DNA of 64,000 bases from Bemisia tabaci (Eukaryota; Arthropoda; Insecta; Hemiptera; Aleyrodidae): assembly GCF_918797505.1 (NCBI RefSeq), contig NC_092795.1, positions 17,967,131 to 18,031,130 of the forward strand. Direction: 5' to 3'. The notes below the pieces were generated by a model that saw nothing but the letters and a program-made list of their open reading frames with translations, searched no databases and was not told the origin of the DNA. Within the stretch, counting starts at the first letter, position 1. The number at the start of each line of letters is the position of its first letter. This document shows, in pieces, positions 60,361 to 64,000 of the stretch. A program made the position numbers and the translations under genes.

Positions 60361-60392
60361 TGCCGAAGATTCCCCTGGTAAAAATGCAATTT

Positions 60393-60440
60393 AAGAGAGG
60401 AAATTTGGCAACATTTAAATGTAGTTACGCTTTTTTGTGA
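60393..60440 (+). mobile_element. Family B MITE right-end remnant
   Basis: GAGGAAATTTGGCAACATTT then AAATGTAGTTACGC resembles the right subterminal part of family B. The terminus itself is lost. Confidence 0.5.
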
Positions 60441-61179
60441 GAGAAAAGTCGGAAGTTTGCGACAATAATTAGCTTTGTATCCATTTATGAAGTTCTTTTT
60501 ATACATGAGAGCATTTTTAAGAACCATCAGTAACCGAGGTAGGTTTACGCTTAAAAAATTGGTCCATGATCGTGCGCTCTGGAAACGTTGCATTTTTCCA
60601 ATGCTCTTTCTATTATGCAGCATGAGTTATGCATTTGTCAAGCACGCCATTGAAAGCGGTAAAAGTAATGACTGGAGAGAGAAAAATCAAAATTGAGAAA
60701 AGAGTGTTTTACATGTTTTGCGCTCCCACTTCCCGATGTGCGTGTGTCACAAAGACGAAAGAATCGATCGATAAAATTACCATCTATTCCGTAAATAAGC
60801 ATGCTGAGCGCTACGGGAAAGGAACGCTCTCCCCTGAGATACTATCGAAGGAGATTTTGTCAGATTTTTCTTCTTCTTTCTTTTTTTTAAACGAATAAAA
60901 TACATTCGAAAATGTTTAACGGTTCTAATAGAGATACACGCATCGAAATTTTGCACCGAGAAGAGTCATGTACAGTGAATGATAATGTTTCCATATTTTA
61001 CTGATGCCGAGGAGAGAGATAATATTTCACGTGAGAGCACCTAAGAAAAGTCTAAAAGTCACTATTTTACAACCAGTTGCGAGTTTTTTCAATTCCTAGC
61101 TTCATGATGTATATTTTAGTAAAGGTGGGTTATGTGAGAGATACTTCAAAGGTTTGCGACTGACTGGTGCGCGGCCGAG

Positions 61180-61240
61180 GCGCCTTCAATTAATTGTATA
61201 TGCAACACGGATATCCCTGGAGCACGAATAGTGTCTTCAG
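61180..61240 (-). repeat. Dispersed repeat I fragment
   Basis: GCGCCTTCAATTAATTGTAT, ATGCAACACGGATATCCCTG, GAGCACGAATAGTG: inverted relative to 1880-1945. Confidence 0.7.
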
Positions 61241-64000
61241 GTTTTGCGAACCTTCGTAAAATTATTTGTCCGTTGCAGTTAATCGCTGTACATCACCTTA
61301 GGCGACGTAATGAAGAGTCACCCATACTTGATATCCTCGCGTATGGAACCTAAAATGCTGGCTAGCACTAAGTGATGAACTTCTTTGCATTAAAAGCAAA
61401 AAATATGCGGGTATTATACATCCTCACATCAAACATTTATACAATTGTATAGATGGTTGGATAATATAAAGAGTGTCATGTATATGTTGGGTATATAGGT
61501 TGTATTACCCTTCACTTTTCAAGGTACATTTGATTTGACTAGAAAAAGATATCCGAGTCTGTCAAAATGTCAAATGTCTGAGTCAAGCGGAGCTTGCATT
61601 GAGCGAACTAGGCATAATCTAGTTTAAGAATATTTAAGAACAATGGAGTTTACTGAAGCCTAAATTAGTTTTTATAAGTGTTCCCTAACATTCCAATTTT
61701 ACTTGCGTCCCTTTTCAAAATTTGATACCCGTCTGAAACTATTGCACATATAGTTCGTTTTCCGAAACTCTTAACGTAGAAAGTTTCGCACCGTTTCATA
61801 GCGTCCAATTTTGTCAGTATGAATCATCCTGTGAATATGAAATCCCAAATCCCTCCCATCTTTTGTTACTTAAGTGACGGGGCCAAAGGGAGGACAGAAG
61901 GTCTGAGATCCCCCCCCCCATATTATCGGATAATTCTCCCAGTAGATTCATTTTTCGAGATTTTCAGGACTTTTTTACCTTCAAATCCCCACCCCCTGTG
62001 AGTAAATTTAGACAGAGAACTCACCTCAAGAAAAATGTCTGATTACCGAACAATTCCTGACCAGTAAACTCAATCAACTTCGGAGATGTTCATTGTTCGT
62101 GCGATTAAATCTTCTCTTATTCTTCAGCGCCAATCATTGTTCCCCACGAAAACGAAGCAAACTGTTACGTTGCTGTATAGCGACAGAGTTAAAACTTTCT
62201 TTTCCCGAGTTCTCTTTCAGAGAAGTTATTACATGCGCCAAGCAGCAACGGCAGCTATGCTCGCGGCTCTTCCATACCTCATCGAAGTCATTTTTCGCCA
62301 GAATTTCTCCAATTTCCTTGTAAAGTTGACAAACTTTACTTAAAATCTCGCAACAGGGTCGCTTCGTAACATCAACATCACTTAATTAAGCTTGGTTCAG
62401 CTTCTTGCAGCCATCCACCATAATTTTCCTTGCGCTTTTTGAATGCCTGAAGTCTTTTGACGATATGTTCTTCCAGTGTATATGCAAATAAGTCACGTGT
62501 GAGTAGGTTGGGGGGCGAGAACACTTAAAACAATTTGCATACATCAGTTTTCTCCTTCTTCTTTTTTAGTCTTTTTTTTCTTTGTATGTAATAACGTAAC
62601 ATGTATGATGCTACATTCGTACTTAGAACAAATTTGCATTGAAACGCTGAAATTCATTGCAAAGCCCAAAGTTTCAAAGTCCAAGAGTTTAAAAGCTGAG
62701 AAGAGGCACCTCTGTCCGAAAATTTCTCAGCAATCTTATGAATCCAGTCAACTTTCAAGGTTTTGGTTCTTTTCTTCTCTTGTTATATTAAATATGAGTA
62801 ACTTGATGAGTACTCAAAATAAAAAATCAGAAGCTAATAATATAGAATAAAGTATAAAACTTAAACGATTACTCCAAGTAGAGCCAAACATAGTAGAAAA
62901 AACAAATTTAACAAGAGTAGAAAATGTTTCGAGATGTGCCCTCGCACATTTTCTATCACATTTTTCCTCGGTTTGTAAAAAACAAGCACTATGACTCTCC
63001 TAAATGTTGATGTTATCCTCCGTTATCCGCCAGAATCTCTTTTGAAATTTTAATTTTAATTTTAATTTCCTTTCTTTTTTATTGGGGGGAAAAATACCAG
63101 GTGAAAATTTTGAAACACCGTAATCAAGGAACGTGCTCCGACAGTTCTGACGCTCAGGTAAGATGTGTAATGTGATCTTTAAATTCTGGCCGCCATTCGA
63201 GGAAAACTTTCATCCAGCACACACTTCAGCCGCTGCGTTGGATCGGTATATTGGTGAGATAAAGGTGAGGAAAGGGTTAAAGGATTGAGCTTTTTATTGT
63301 TGTCCGGGGCGGGGCGGGCGTGCAAAGTGCAGCGGTGGAAAAACTGCACTCTCAAAACAAAGGAGTCAGAGGAACGTTTCGAGAAAACCCATAAAGAGAA
63401 TGACGATAAACAAAGGATTTTTAAGTTAAGACGGTAAAAACAATGAATCGGTAAACACAGCTGCAACGAGAGAGAAAACAAGAACCTAGCGCTGCCAAAT
63501 TTGCATTTTCAACTGGATATTTAATGGGCCGAGCTTCGGGCATTTTCGAAAATTAGGCAAAAAAGTCCGCGCCCTCCACTTTCAGCATCTGATACCGGCT
63601 CAGGCTGGTGCTTCCGGATCCGTTTTAAACTTTTAAAAGTATTTACTTTTGCCCTCTTTCTTTTAGTCTCTTCTTTTGTTATTTGCACACTAAGATCTTT
63701 GAACTTTTAAGTTTCAATTCCGAGAAAAAGTCGCTTTACTTTCCTGCATTGACAATCCTCTTTATAGGGGCACTTAGTCTCCAGGTTTTGCATTCAGTGA
63801 AGCACGAGGTAAGCTTGAATCAGTGCAATTAAATTTTAATGATTTTCAATTGATTTTTAGGTTAGAAAAATATGCGTTCGAGCGCAAATATCGGTCAAGT
63901 TGTGACACAATGTAACTACGGCATTACCTGAATCACGAGCTTTTTCGAGGCCTCCTCTGAACGGAGATTTGCAAAGGCAAAAACTTATATCGAATTTTAT
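61241..64000. other. Upstream intron or flank, no recognised feature
   Basis: I looked for the missing N-terminal Epac exon (a WIACLDKR-like end on the minus strand) and did not find it. Only a poly(C) run (61910-61919) and small open frames are visible. Confidence 0.5.

Overview
The window looks like AT-rich DNA from an arthropod nuclear genome, most likely a hemipteran insect. My guess is a whitefly such as Bemisia tabaci, from general recollection of its repeats, which I could not check. There is no operon structure, no rRNA or tRNA gene and no long open reading frame. Instead there are three short exons with consensus splice sites, separated by very large introns packed with miniature inverted-repeat transposons (MITEs).

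The one gene supported is on the minus strand. Exons at 49938-50080, 31453-31535 and 3741-3887 join in compatible phases (1 extra base, then 2, then 0). Together they encode about 124 continuous residues of the N-terminal cyclic-nucleotide-binding domain (CNB-A) of Epac/RAPGEF4, the cAMP-activated exchange factor for Rap GTPases. The introns between them are 18,402 and 27,565 bp. The start of the gene lies upstream (above 50080, not found, probably beyond 64000). The DEP, second CNB, REM, RA-like and CDC25-homology parts must lie beyond coordinate 1.

Everything else is intronic or flanking sequence dominated by non-autonomous repeats. Family A has CAGTGGCGTGGCGTG termini and 8-bp target duplications (hAT type; six copies plus one distant relative). 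Family B has CTGCCGTGCTAAGGA termini and 4-bp AT-rich duplications (about 13 copies plus remnants). Families C, L and Q are three hairpin families that all begin GGAC and all duplicate AAAT/ATTT or AATT. Family D is a TTAA-flanked palindrome. Families E, F and G begin CACnG followed by an A-tract. There is also a composite repeat K/J with an 84-bp palindrome, a long-arm element N, single foldbacks, a segmental duplication (42472-43331 and 48933-49601) that supplies a natural empty site for one family-B MITE, and a ~94-bp tandem array at 56186-56800.

Stretches where I see neither gene nor recognisable repeat include roughly 701-1283, 9142-10398, 10628-12401, 16175-18027, 22186-23189, 23333-25284, 25373-27183, 29846-31452, 36058-37680, 37934-39427, 43332-45587, 45616-47240, 52523-56185 and 61241-64000. 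No transposase or reverse transcriptase coding region was recognised.
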